A DNA stretch of 64,000 bases. Origin: DATBGZ01 sp963803115 (GTDB taxonomy: Bacteria; Actinomycetota; Actinomycetes; Mycobacteriales; Micromonosporaceae). The notes beneath the pieces were generated by a model that saw only the letters and a list, made by a program, of their open reading frames with translations, was not told where the DNA came from and ran no database searches. A program made the position numbers and the translations under genes. Every line of letters begins with the position of its first letter. The stretch's first letter is position 1. Where the stretch lies: positions 372,001 to 436,000 of the forward strand of contig CAWDLN010000001.1 in assembly GCA_963803115.1 (NCBI GenBank), read 5' to 3'. Shown piece by piece: positions 26,008 through 34,508 of the stretch.

Positions 26008-27481
26008 CCCACCGGAGATTCTTGAGCGCCGGTGCCGGCTGCTCCTGCGCGCGTACCCGGCCGCCTACCGGGCCGAACGCGGCGAGGAGATCCTCTCCAC
26101 GTTGCTCGAATCGATTCCCGGCGGTCGGCGCGTACCGAGCCTCGCGGACGCCGTCGACGTGCTCGGCAACGGGCTGCGACGCCGCTGGGGGCTCAATGGA
26201 CTCGCCGGCCTCGACGCCGGTCTCGCCCTCGCCGCGCCAGTCGCACTGGCTCTCGCCGCCGGAATCGCGGGTTTCGCGTGGTGGTGCGTGGAACCAATCA
26301 GCAATCTCCACATAGGACAGTCCGCCCTGTTCGGAACCTTCCGTACCCTCGGCCCCTTCGCGTTCGCCCTGTGGCTCGTAGCCGCGCTGGGTTGGGTGGT
26401 TCTCCGGCCGGTTGCCCGGCGTGCCCTCATCGGGGTCGCAGTGATGGCGACACTCGCGCTGCCCGTCCTGTCGGCACTGACCACTGTGGACCGCCCGCCA
26501 TTGTGGGTGGTCATGGCGTTGGTAGCGTTCGGCCTGCTGGCACTCGCTGGCGCTGGGTCGTCGCAGGCCACGCTCGACGCTCGGCTCACCGTTCCAATCG
26601 GAGCCCTCGGCATCGCGGTTGGCGCCGCGACACTGTCCACTGTGGCGGCACCGGATCAGTACTACCAGCCGACCATCGCCAGAGTCGGCCTCGTCGTGAC
26701 CGCGACGGTGGCGATCCTGGCCGTCGTGGCGCTCGTGCGTCGACTCCGCGGTCAAGGCTCGGCCGCCTGGCTCTGGGCGGCCGCCCTACTCGGTCTGCCA
26801 GCGGGGTGGCTCGGTCCGTTCGAGTCCGGCGGCGTCGGGGTGCCTCACTTCGGGCGGCTGGCCCAAGTGGTGCTCGCCACCTGTCTCGCCGCGGCCACGG
26901 TGGCGTGGCTCGCTCGGCGTGCGTCTGCGGATCCGCTGGCCTTCGGCATTGCCGGCGCCGGTGCGTTGGGTGCAGCGGCCGGGCTGATTGCCTTCGTCAC
27001 CGTCGGGCTGCCGGATTCCGTCGGTACGGGCGGTGCTTCCGTCGGCTGGTCCGTGGTCACGCCGATCGGGGCGGTCGTGTTGGCCGGAGCGGTTGCCGTG
27101 GCTATTGGTGGCAACCCGGGTCGGCGAGGCGTAGCGGTCGCCATCGCCGGCACCGCGGCAACACTGGTCGCGTCGGCGATGGTGGCTATCTACGACAACG
27201 GGTGGGCCGTGACCGGCTGGGATGACGTCGGCCGTACCGCACGCCTGGTCGTGACCATCGTCATCGTCCCGCTCTCGGCGTGTGCGCACGCCGCCGCCCG
27301 TATTCTCGTGGATCGGTCGGGCAACCCGCGGACGATGATCGGCGCCGCCGTCGTGCTCGTGATCGGGCTGGGATGGATCGGCTACGTCGCGCTGCCGTAT
27401 TTGCGTTCCTGGGGCCCCATGCTGTTCGCGCTTGCCCTGTGCTGGGTCGCGGCCACGGTCCCATCCGGCCGTACGGCCTGA
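26000..27481 (+). CDS. PadR-associated polytopic membrane protein
   Basis: A 493-residue protein. The first 60 residues form a soluble helical motif, RRCRLLLRAYPAAYRAERG and EEILSTLLE, seen in many actinobacterial proteins encoded directly after short padR genes. About 12 hydrophobic segments follow. It overlaps padR by eight bases, so the two are co-expressed. No transporter signature is recognisable. The N-terminal motif may contact PadR or be a sensor domain; that is inference. Confidence 0.75.
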   Translation: MASPPEILERRCRLLLRAYPAAYRAERGEEILSTLLESIPGGRRVPSLADAVDVLGNGLRRRWGLNGLAGLDAGLALAAPVALALAAGIAGFAWWCVEPISNLHIGQSALFGTFRTLGPFAFALWLVAALGWVVLRPVARRALIGVAVMATLALPVLSALTTVDRPPLWVVMALVAFGLLALAGAGSSQATLDARLTVPIGALGIAVGAATLSTVAAPDQYYQPTIARVGLVVTATVAILAVVALVRRLRGQGSAAWLWAAALLGLPAGWLGPFESGGVGVPHFGRLAQVVLATCLAAATVAWLARRASADPLAFGIAGAGALGAAAGLIAFVTVGLPDSVGTGGASVGWSVVTPIGAVVLAGAVAVAIGGNPGRRGVAVAIAGTAATLVASAMVAIYDNGWAVTGWDDVGRTARLVVTIVIVPLSACAHAAARILVDRSGNPRTMIGAAVVLVIGLGWIGYVALPYLRSWGPMLFALALCWVAATVPSGRTA

Positions 27482-27523
27482 TCATCTGTGGCGCCCGACC
27501 GCCCGGCAGGGCAGGATTGGCGC

Positions 27524-27763
27524 ATGCTGACCGTCCGCTACTACGCCGCCGCGCGAGCCGCGTCCGGCGTGGCGGAGGAGACCATGCCGGGCGAGACCCT
27601 GGAGGCGCTGCGCGCGACCATGGTCGCGGCCCACGGCGATCAGCTCGCGAAGGTGCTCTCGGCGGCGAGCTTTCTGGTCGATGGCGTGGCCTGGCGCGAC
27701 CACGATGCCCCACTGCCGCCGGGCGGCACGGTCGATGTCTTGCCGCCTTTCGCCGGCGGGTAG
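27524..27763 (+). CDS. moaD: MoaD/ThiS-family sulfur carrier
   Basis: A 79-residue ubiquitin-fold protein. It begins MLTVRYYAAARAASGVAEE and ends PPFAGG. The C-terminal Gly-Gly is thiocarboxylated and delivers sulfur to MoaE, which is encoded 8 kb downstream, in molybdopterin synthase. The ATG at 27524 gives the standard N-terminus; an upstream GTG at 27488 would add an unconserved stretch. The activating enzyme MoeB/MoaZ is not in this window. The gene is followed by a hairpin repeat at 27809. Confidence 0.88.
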   Translation: MLTVRYYAAARAASGVAEETMPGETLEALRATMVAAHGDQLAKVLSAASFLVDGVAWRDHDAPLPPGGTVDVLPPFAGG

Positions 27764-27808
27764 GCGCGCCCGGCCGGCGTGACCGCTTGGGGGCACCGCC
27801 GCCGCGCA

Positions 27809-27884
27809 CCCCAGTTGGTCACCAACTGGGCGGTCTCAGGCTCAAGAGTGCCCAGTGTGTGACCAACTGGGATGATCTTCGGGC
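27809..27884. repeat. Dispersed palindromic hairpin repeat, copy 1
   Basis: It contains the core CCAGTTGGTCACCAACTGG (27811-27829), a spacer, then an imperfect second copy CCCAGTGTGTGACCAACTGG (27851-27870) followed by GATGATCTTCGGG. It begins 46 bases after the moaD stop. The left outer arm (AGATCATC) seen in other copies is missing here. Related copies lie at 34325, 35472 and 62422. Confidence 0.8.
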
Positions 27885-27961
27885 GTAGATGACCTTGTGC
27901 GCGGGACGACTCAGCGGTGGCTCAGTGCCGCCAGGTACGTTGGGCCGCCGGGAGGTCGCCG

Positions 27962-29191
27962 GTGATCGGTCAGTTCGTCATGTTCGTTGCCATTGCACTG
28001 TTTGTGGTCATCGGCGTGCACTACTACCTGTGGCGCCGGCTGGTTCGGAACACCACCCGGCCGGGGCCGGCTCGGCGCATCGGGACGCGGACTCTCCTAG
28101 GGCTCGTCGCGTTGCTGGTCGTGACCGTTGTAGGCAGCCGTTTTCTGCCGCACAGCCTCGCCGTGGCGCTGGCGTGGCCCGGGTACCTCTGGCTCGCGGT
28201 GATGTTCTACCTGCTCGTCGTGCTCGTACTCCTGGAGGTTCCGGCCCTCGTGGTCCGGTTGGTGGTGCCCAGGAGTGAGCCGAGCAAGCTACCTGAGCTC
28301 GTCAGCGTGGGCGCCGGACCCATCGAGGCGTTGCCTGAAGCAGTCGGGGAAAGGCCGGCCAATGGGGAGAGCCGGCGCCTCTTCCTCGGCCGGGCGGTCG
28401 CGATCACCGCCGGCGTGAGTGCCATCGGCCTCGTCGGGTCCGGCGTCGGCTCGGCCTTGGGCATGCCGGAGCTGAAGCGGATCCGGGTCCCGCTGGCGCG
28501 CCTGCCGCGTAGCGCCGACGGGGTGCGGATCGCCCTGGTCAGCGACATCCATCTCGGCCCGCTCAACGGTCTGGGCCGGACCCGCCGGATCGTCGAAATG
28601 GTCAATGGCCTGGGTGCTGACCTGGTCGCGGTCGTCGGGGACCTGGTCGACGGATCGGTTGCGGAGTTGGGCCCGGCGGCGGCCCCGATGGCGGATCTAC
28701 GCAGCCGCCTCGGCACCTTCTTCGTGACCGGCAATCACGAGTACTACTCTGGCTACCAGGAATGGATCGACGAAGTCCGCCGTCTCGGTATGCGGCCGCT
28801 CCGCAATGAACGGGTCGAACTGCCGGGCGGGCTCGACCTGGCCGGAGTCAACGACATCACCGGCGATGGCTACGGCGACGGCCCAGATGTCGGCCGCGCG
28901 CTCGCCGGACGGGACCCAACGCGGCCAGTGGTGCTCCTCGCCCACCAGCCGATACAGGCGCACGACGCCGCCCGGCACGGCGTCGACCTGCAGCTTTCGG
29001 GACACACCCATGGCGGCCAGATGGTGCCGTTCAACCTGGTTGTCCGGGCGGCTCAGCAACCAGTCGTGAGTGGACTGGGCGACGTGGACGGTATGCCGGT
29101 CTATGTCACCAACGGGGCGGGATTCTGGGGACCACCGGTACGGGTCGGGGCGCCGCCGGACGTGACGCTGGTGGAGCTAGACACTCCGTGA
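27962..29191 (+). CDS. Membrane-anchored metallophosphoesterase
   Basis: A 409-residue protein. Three or four N-terminal membrane segments (about 3-95) and a further hydrophobic patch near 145-165 precede a calcineurin-like phosphoesterase domain. Metal-site motifs are VSDIHLG, VVGDLVDG, TGNHEYYSG, LLAHQPI and LSGHTHGGQ. The layout matches YkuE/YaeI-type enzymes that hydrolyse phosphodiesters, sometimes of lipid head groups, on the outer face of the membrane. GTG 27962 follows GGAGG by six bases. The substrate cannot be told. Confidence 0.88.
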   Translation: MIGQFVMFVAIALFVVIGVHYYLWRRLVRNTTRPGPARRIGTRTLLGLVALLVVTVVGSRFLPHSLAVALAWPGYLWLAVMFYLLVVLVLLEVPALVVRLVVPRSEPSKLPELVSVGAGPIEALPEAVGERPANGESRRLFLGRAVAITAGVSAIGLVGSGVGSALGMPELKRIRVPLARLPRSADGVRIALVSDIHLGPLNGLGRTRRIVEMVNGLGADLVAVVGDLVDGSVAELGPAAAPMADLRSRLGTFFVTGNHEYYSGYQEWIDEVRRLGMRPLRNERVELPGGLDLAGVNDITGDGYGDGPDVGRALAGRDPTRPVVLLAHQPIQAHDAARHGVDLQLSGHTHGGQMVPFNLVVRAAQQPVVSGLGDVDGMPVYVTNGAGFWGPPVRVGAPPDVTLVELDTP

Positions 29192-29235
29192 CGGTGGGCG
29201 TGGCCGACGGAACATTGTCCGTCCGATAGGGCAAG

Positions 29236-32200
29236 ATGCCGAGCGTGCGTCCACCGTCCCCGCCTTGGATCGCCGATCTTCACATCCATTCGAAGTATTC
29301 GCGCGCGTGCAGTCGTGACCTGGAGTTGGAGAACCTCGCCTGGTGGGCCCAGCGCAAGGGCATCACGCTGCTCGGCACCGGCGACTTCACCCATCCGGGC
29401 TGGTACGACCACCTGCGGGAGAATCTGGTACCAGCCGAGCCGGGGCTCTACCGGTTGGCTCCCGATCGGGAGGCCGAGGTCGCCAAGCGGTTGCCGGGGA
29501 TCGTGCACGCGCCAGTGCGGTTCATGTTGTCCGTGGAGATCTCCACCATCTACAAGCGTGACGACCGCACCCGCAAGGTCCACCACCTGATCTATCTGCC
29601 CGACCTGGACGCGGTGGCCCGGTTCAATGCGAGGCTCGGCCACGGGCCCAACGGGCTCGGGGGCACCCTCGGCTCGGACGGCCGACCGATCCTCGGACTG
29701 GACTCACGCGACCTGCTCGAGGTCATGCTCGAGACGAGCCCGGACAGTTTCCTGGTGCCCGCGCACATCTGGACGCCGTGGTTTTCAGCACTCGGATCCA
29801 AGTCCGGGTTTGACGCGATCGCGGAATGCTATGCCGATCTGGCCGGGCATATCCGCGCGGTCGAGACTGGCCTGAGCTCAGACCCGGAGATGAACTGGCG
29901 AGTATCCAGTTTGGACACGTACCAGTTGGTCTCCAACTCGGACGCCCATTCACCACAGGCGCTGGCTCGCGAGGCCACCTGCCTCACCGCCGAGCTCGAC
30001 TATTTCTCAATCCGGCGCGCGATCGAGACCGGCGATGGTCTACAAGGGACACTCGAGTTCTTCCCGGAGGAGGGCAAGTACCACGCCGACGGTCACCGCG
30101 CCTGCGGCGTCTGCTGGGAGCCGGAGCGCACCCGGGCCGCCGCAGGCCGCTGCCCCGCATGCGGCAAGCCCCTCACGGTCGGGGTGCTGCACCGGGTTGA
30201 CGAACTGGCGGACCGACCCGTTGGCTACCGGCCGGACGACCGTCCCGGAGCGACCCACCTGATCCAGTTGCACCAGATCATGGGAGAGGTCCACCGGATC
30301 GGACCGCGGAGCAAAGGCGTAGAGGGCCGACTCTCCACATTGGTCGCCCAGCTCGGCAGCGAGCTCGACATCCTTTTGACGGTGCCGATCGACGAGATCT
30401 CTCGCGCCGGCGGTTCAGTGTTGGGTGAGGCGATTGCTCGGCTCCGTGAGGGTCGGGTGCACCGCGAGCCGGGATACGACGGCGAGTACGGCGTGGTCCG
30501 CCTGCTCGACCCCGCGGAGCTGGCCTCCGTGCGGACGGCCGGCGCCGAGGCCCTCTTTGAGGTGCCAACGGTACGGCCGACCGTACCGGCTCGGGCTAAG
30601 CCCACGCGTCGCCGCCGCGCCGAGGCCGAGCCGCCTCCGCCGCCGCTCGCGCCCCCGCCGTCGCCGCATCGACCGTGGGAGCCGGTGCTCGCCGGTATGG
30701 AGGAGGTTGGCACCGGCCTGCTCGACCGATTGGACGCGCTCCAGCGGGTTGCCGCGGCGGCACCCGTAGGACCGGTGTTGGTCGTCGCCGGCCCCGGCAC
30801 GGGGAAGACCCGGACGTTGACTCATCGCATCGCGTACCTCTGCGCAGAACTCGGCGTGTCGCCCGACCAGTGCCTTGCCATCACGTTCACCCGCCGGGCC
30901 GCAGACGAGATGCGGGGGCGGCTCGAGGTGCTCCTCGGCTCCGACGCATCGCTGGTCACGGTCGCGACGTTCCACGCGCTCGGGCTGCAACTGCTGCGGG
31001 ACAACACATCTGCCGCAGGGCTCTTGCCGGGTTTCGCTGTCGCCGACGAGGCACAGCGCTCAGCGTTCATGGCCGCGGTATCGGACCCGGAGTCGTACCA
31101 GAAGCTGCTGCGGGAGCAGAACCTCGTCGACCTGGACGAGCTGATCTCGTTACCGATGGCTCTGATGCGGGACGATCCCGATCTCGCGGACCGATACCAG
31201 GCGCGGTGGCCGTGGGTCTTCGTCGATGAGTACCAGGACGTCGACGCGATCCAGTACGAGTTTCTGCGCCAGCTCGTGCCGCCGGACGGCAACATCTGCG
31301 CGATCGGGGATCCCGACCAGTCCATCTACTCGTTCCGCGGCGGCGACGTCGGTTACTTTCTGCGGTTCGCGGAAGACTTCACCGATGCGCGGTTGTTCCG
31401 TCTCACCCGCAACTACCGCTCGTCGGCGCCCATCATCGCCGCCGCTGGCCAGGTCATCGCGCCCACGTCATTGGTGCGTGGCCGTCGTCTGGAGCCGGCC
31501 CGGCTCGACCCGGACGCACCCGTGCTGGGACTGCACGCCGCAACCACGCCGGCCGCCGAAGCGGAATGGGTGGCCCGCACAATCGAGGGTCTCGTCGGCG
31601 GCGTTTCCCACCGGTCATTCGACTCCGGGCGGGTGGACTCGCGCGGTATTGTCCACGATGGACTTTCCTTCGCGGACGTCGCCATTCTGTACCGGACCGA
31701 CGCCCAGGCCGCACCACTCGTCGAGGCGCTCACTCGGGCCAGCCTCCCGGTACAGAAGCGGTCCCATGACCGGCTGGCTGACCGCCGCGCCGTGGCCGCA
31801 ATGGCGCGGGAACTGCGCTATGAGTCGGCCGAGTCCGCCCTGACGTTGGTTGACCGTGTGCGTGCGGCGGGGAACACCCTCGCTTCGGGGCGGCCGCGAC
31901 TGTTCGAAGTGGACGGTGCCCCGCCGGCTGTCCTGTCCGAGGCCGACGTGTACTCGGCGGTGGAACTCCTGCTTCCGCTAGCGAGCCGCTGCGGTGACGA
32001 CCTGGAATCCTTCCTGCAGGCCCTGGCGACCGGAGCCGAGGTCGATGCGATGGACCCACGAGCGCAGGCCGTCACTCTGGTGACCCTGCACGCCGCCAAG
32101 GGATTGGAGTGGCCGGTCGTATTTCTGGTCGGCTGCGAGGACGGGCTGCTTCCCCTGCGCCTGCCCGGAACGACACCGAGCGCGGAGCAGGTGGCCGAGG

Positions 32201-32406
32201 AGCGGCGTCTGTTCTTTGTGGGGATCACCCGGGCCCAACGGCGGCTCTATCTTTCCCATTGCGCCAAGCGCGCCCGCCACGGTGCCGAGCACCAACCGCG
32301 CCGGACACCGTTTCTTGACCCGGTCGACCCGGGACTGCTCGAGCGCCTCGGCGACGCACCGGAGAGGCCGGAGCCCCCACGTCACCGCCAACTGCGCCTT
32401 CTCTGA
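29236..32406 (+). CDS. Endonuclease Q-like PHP nuclease fused to UvrD-type helicase
   Basis: A 1056-residue fusion. Residues about 10-420 match endonuclease Q: ADLHIHSKYSRACSRD with the PHP metal histidines, TGDFTHPGW, VEISTIYKR, PAHIWTPWFSALGSKSG and SNSDAHSP. A zinc motif CGVC...CPACGKPLTVGVLHRV follows near 289-320. EndoQ cleaves 5' of deaminated bases such as hypoxanthine and uracil. A Pro/Arg-rich linker (about 450-490) leads to a superfamily-1A helicase with all motifs: AGPGTGKT (near 518), TFTRRAADEM, FVDEYQDVD, GDPDQSIYSFRG, LTRNYRS, TLHAAKGLEW and FFVGITRAQRRLY. The likely role is repair of deaminated DNA, with incision and unwinding in one chain. ATG 29236 is used; a GTG lies nine bases downstream. 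Confidence 0.9.
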   Translation: MPSVRPPSPPWIADLHIHSKYSRACSRDLELENLAWWAQRKGITLLGTGDFTHPGWYDHLRENLVPAEPGLYRLAPDREAEVAKRLPGIVHAPVRFMLSVEISTIYKRDDRTRKVHHLIYLPDLDAVARFNARLGHGPNGLGGTLGSDGRPILGLDSRDLLEVMLETSPDSFLVPAHIWTPWFSALGSKSGFDAIAECYADLAGHIRAVETGLSSDPEMNWRVSSLDTYQLVSNSDAHSPQALAREATCLTAELDYFSIRRAIETGDGLQGTLEFFPEEGKYHADGHRACGVCWEPERTRAAAGRCPACGKPLTVGVLHRVDELADRPVGYRPDDRPGATHLIQLHQIMGEVHRIGPRSKGVEGRLSTLVAQLGSELDILLTVPIDEISRAGGSVLGEAIARLREGRVHREPGYDGEYGVVRLLDPAELASVRTAGAEALFEVPTVRPTVPARAKPTRRRRAEAEPPPPPLAPPPSPHRPWEPVLAGMEEVGTGLLDRLDALQRVAAAAPVGPVLVVAGPGTGKTRTLTHRIAYLCAELGVSPDQCLAITFTRRAADEMRGRLEVLLGSDASLVTVATFHALGLQLLRDNTSAAGLLPGFAVADEAQRSAFMAAVSDPESYQKLLREQNLVDLDELISLPMALMRDDPDLADRYQARWPWVFVDEYQDVDAIQYEFLRQLVPPDGNICAIGDPDQSIYSFRGGDVGYFLRFAEDFTDARLFRLTRNYRSSAPIIAAAGQVIAPTSLVRGRRLEPARLDPDAPVLGLHAATTPAAEAEWVARTIEGLVGGVSHRSFDSGRVDSRGIVHDGLSFADVAILYRTDAQAAPLVEALTRASLPVQKRSHDRLADRRAVAAMARELRYESAESALTLVDRVRAAGNTLASGRPRLFEVDGAPPAVLSEADVYSAVELLLPLASRCGDDLESFLQALATGAEVDAMDPRAQAVTLVTLHAAKGLEWPVVFLVGCEDGLLPLRLPGTTPSAEQVAEERRLFFVGITRAQRRLYLSHCAKRARHGAEHQPRRTPFLDPVDPGLLERLGDAPERPEPPRHRQLRLL

Positions 32407-32417
32407 CTCGTGAGCGC

Positions 32418-33437
32418 TCAGGCCTCGGCTTCGGCCTTGCGGCGGGTTCCGGGTCGCTCGATGGACACCACGAGAATCACACCAATGACGACGACCGAAG
32501 CGGCGACGACGATCTGATTCGTGAGTACCTCACCGGCGACGAGGGCACCGAGGGCGATCGCGATCACGGGATTCACGTACGCGTAGGTCGACACGAGCGA
32601 GATCGGCGCGTGGTGCAGCAGCCAGATGTACGCCGAGAACGCCACCAGCGAGCCGAAGACGATCAGGTACGCCAGCGCCAGCCAGGCCCGCACCGGCACG
32701 TCCGGCACCAACCATGGCGCCGGCTCCCTCCGCGCGAGGGCGATCAGCGTCATCATGGCCGCGCCGGCCAGCATCTCGTATGCGCTGGCGACGAACGGAT
32801 CGCTCGGCATCGGCAGCCACCGGGTCGCAAAGGAACCCACACACCAGCACGTCACCGCGCCCAACGCGAGAAGGCCGCCGGCGACCGGCACTGGGTGGTC
32901 GGTGCTTCCATTCAGGCCGGGCAGGAACAACGCCACCAGTCCGGCCAGCCCGATCACGACGCCCACGACCGTACCGATGCTTGGTCGATCGCCACTTACC
33001 GAGCGGAGCGTGACCATGATCAGGGGATTGAGCGAGATGACGAGCGCGGCCACCCCGGAGGGCAGTTGAAACCGCGGCGATTCGGCGAGCACGACGAGCC
33101 CATTGCCGCCGGCGAGCAGCAGCACGCCGACAACCGCGCACGCGCCGAGTTGGCGCCAGCGCACCCGCAGCCGACGCCACCCTCGGGCGGCGATGATGAT
33201 CGCGGCGAGGAGAAGTGCGGCGACGCTGAACCGGATGGCGGCGGAGCCGAACGCCGGCAGGTCGGCTGCGACGATGCGGATGCCGAGGTAGGTCGAGCCC
33301 CAGATGACATAGACGATCGCCAGGGCGAACCCCACCGCGAGCGGCGATGGGGGTCGGGTTGTCGACATTTGTGCGGAAGGCGCGGACGTTTTCGCTGGTG
33401 TTTGCGGCGTCGCGGATGGGCGGGGCTGTGAGGGCAT
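32418..33437 (-). CDS. EamA/DMT-family transporter
   Basis: A 339-residue protein with about 10 membrane helices in two EamA repeats. The first contains YVIWGSTYLGIRI and AAIRFSVAALLL; the second contains AYLIVFGSLVAFSAYIWLL and STYAYVNPVIAIALG. These are typical of the YedA/RhtA group of metabolite or amino-acid exporters. A Pro/Ser/Thr-rich N-terminus of about 28 residues precedes the first helix; later in-frame starts such as MSTTRPPSP could be the true one. It converges on the helicase gene with 11 bases between stops. Confidence 0.88.
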   Translation of the reverse strand: MPSQPRPSATPQTPAKTSAPSAQMSTTRPPSPLAVGFALAIVYVIWGSTYLGIRIVAADLPAFGSAAIRFSVAALLLAAIIIAARGWRRLRVRWRQLGACAVVGVLLLAGGNGLVVLAESPRFQLPSGVAALVISLNPLIMVTLRSVSGDRPSIGTVVGVVIGLAGLVALFLPGLNGSTDHPVPVAGGLLALGAVTCWCVGSFATRWLPMPSDPFVASAYEMLAGAAMMTLIALARREPAPWLVPDVPVRAWLALAYLIVFGSLVAFSAYIWLLHHAPISLVSTYAYVNPVIAIALGALVAGEVLTNQIVVAASVVVIGVILVVSIERPGTRRKAEAEA

Positions 33438-33582
33438 GACACCCTCACGTTACGGTGAGCGCGGCAGCGGCCCGGCGCGGGGCTTCACCCCGGGCCAAGG
33501 CCCGTCCTGCCGGAACCTTGCTTCGAAGTAATTGCGTCCGACCCTTAGCGTGTCTGATCAGCCGGCATGGCCAGGAGGAGAG

Positions 33583-34275
33583 ATGTCGACGTACCAGCCA
33601 CCGGGTGAGCCGCCGTCGTACGCAGCACCCCAGGACCCGTGGGCAAACGCCCAGGGCGTGACCTCCGCGCCCACCGACCCGATCCCGCAGCAGCAGCCGC
33701 ACGGCCAGTTCACGCCGGGCGTCGCATCGCCGAGCGTATGGACCCAGGAGACCATTTCACACGGTGACTATGAGTACGTGGCGCAGCAGCGCAGTCGCCT
33801 CGGCACGTACATCCTGGTCGTGCTCGCGGTGATCGTGCTCGGCGGCGGCGGCGGGTACGGCGCGTACTACCTGATCACTACGAATGGCATCGGGCAGCCC
33901 TCGGGGCAGGGCACCAACCCGAGCACCCATACATCGACCGGCACCGTCACGAGCAGCACCAGCACTAAACCCCAAGCGGTCGACCCGGCGACCCTCAAGG
34001 TGGGCGACTGCATCTTCAACACGACACCTGACGATCCGGCGACTCCGGACGTGACCGAGCCCACGATGGTCAAGGTTGCCTGCGGTACCGCGCAGTCGTA
34101 CAAGATCCTGAAGATCGCGTCGGGCGAGTCGATTCCCGAAGGCCCGAACGGCTCGTTCGGCGAGACAACCTGGGACCAGGTCTGTGCCGGTACGAACCCG
34201 GCGCGAAAGGTCTGGTTCGGCTGGGATTCGTCGGACGACAAGAACGACTTCTTCTTTTGTCTTTCGAATAACTAA
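33583..34275 (+). CDS. Single-pass membrane protein with Pro-rich N-terminus and extracellular domain
   Basis: A 230-residue protein. The N-terminus is Pro/Gln-rich and cytoplasmic (about 1-78), one helix follows (YILVVLAVIVLGGGGGYGAYYLI), then a Thr/Ser linker and a C-terminal domain of about 100 residues. That domain has four cysteines, at VGDCIF, KVACG, DQVCAG and FFFCLSNN. The LKVGDC-x-n-C pattern resembles small actinobacterial extracellular domains seen on membrane-anchored proteins of unknown role. ATG 33583 follows AGGAGGAG. It is divergent from the EamA gene. Function unknown. Confidence 0.78.
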   Translation: MSTYQPPGEPPSYAAPQDPWANAQGVTSAPTDPIPQQQPHGQFTPGVASPSVWTQETISHGDYEYVAQQRSRLGTYILVVLAVIVLGGGGGYGAYYLITTNGIGQPSGQGTNPSTHTSTGTVTSSTSTKPQAVDPATLKVGDCIFNTTPDDPATPDVTEPTMVKVACGTAQSYKILKIASGESIPEGPNGSFGETTWDQVCAGTNPARKVWFGWDSSDDKNDFFFCLSNN

Positions 34276-34324
34276 CTCGCGTCCGTCTGGGGTGCACTCG
34301 CACGGTCGGCCGCCTCGAACGTTC

Positions 34325-34406
34325 CCAAGATCATCCCAGTTGGTCACCAACTGGGCGGTCCCGGGGCGTGCGGAGCCACAGTTGGTCACCAACTGTGGCT
34401 CCGCAC
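34325..34406. repeat. Dispersed palindromic hairpin repeat, copy 2, with a 19-bp perfect palindrome
   Basis: It starts 50 bases after a stop codon with CCAAGATCATCCCAGTTGG, then ACCAACTGGG. The second half differs from other copies: 34368-34386 and 34388-34406 are a perfect 19-bp inverted repeat (GTGCGGAGCCACAGTTGGT and its complement) with one central base. The shared core GTTGGTCACCAAC is kept in both halves. Confidence 0.85.
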
Positions 34407-34508
34407 ATCGTGAAGGCGTCCACTTATCCACACGCCGGAAGCATGGCTTATCCACAGATCTTCGGACGGGCATGGCTGAGTGGATGGACTGCCGCAAGGC
34501 TGCAGGAC

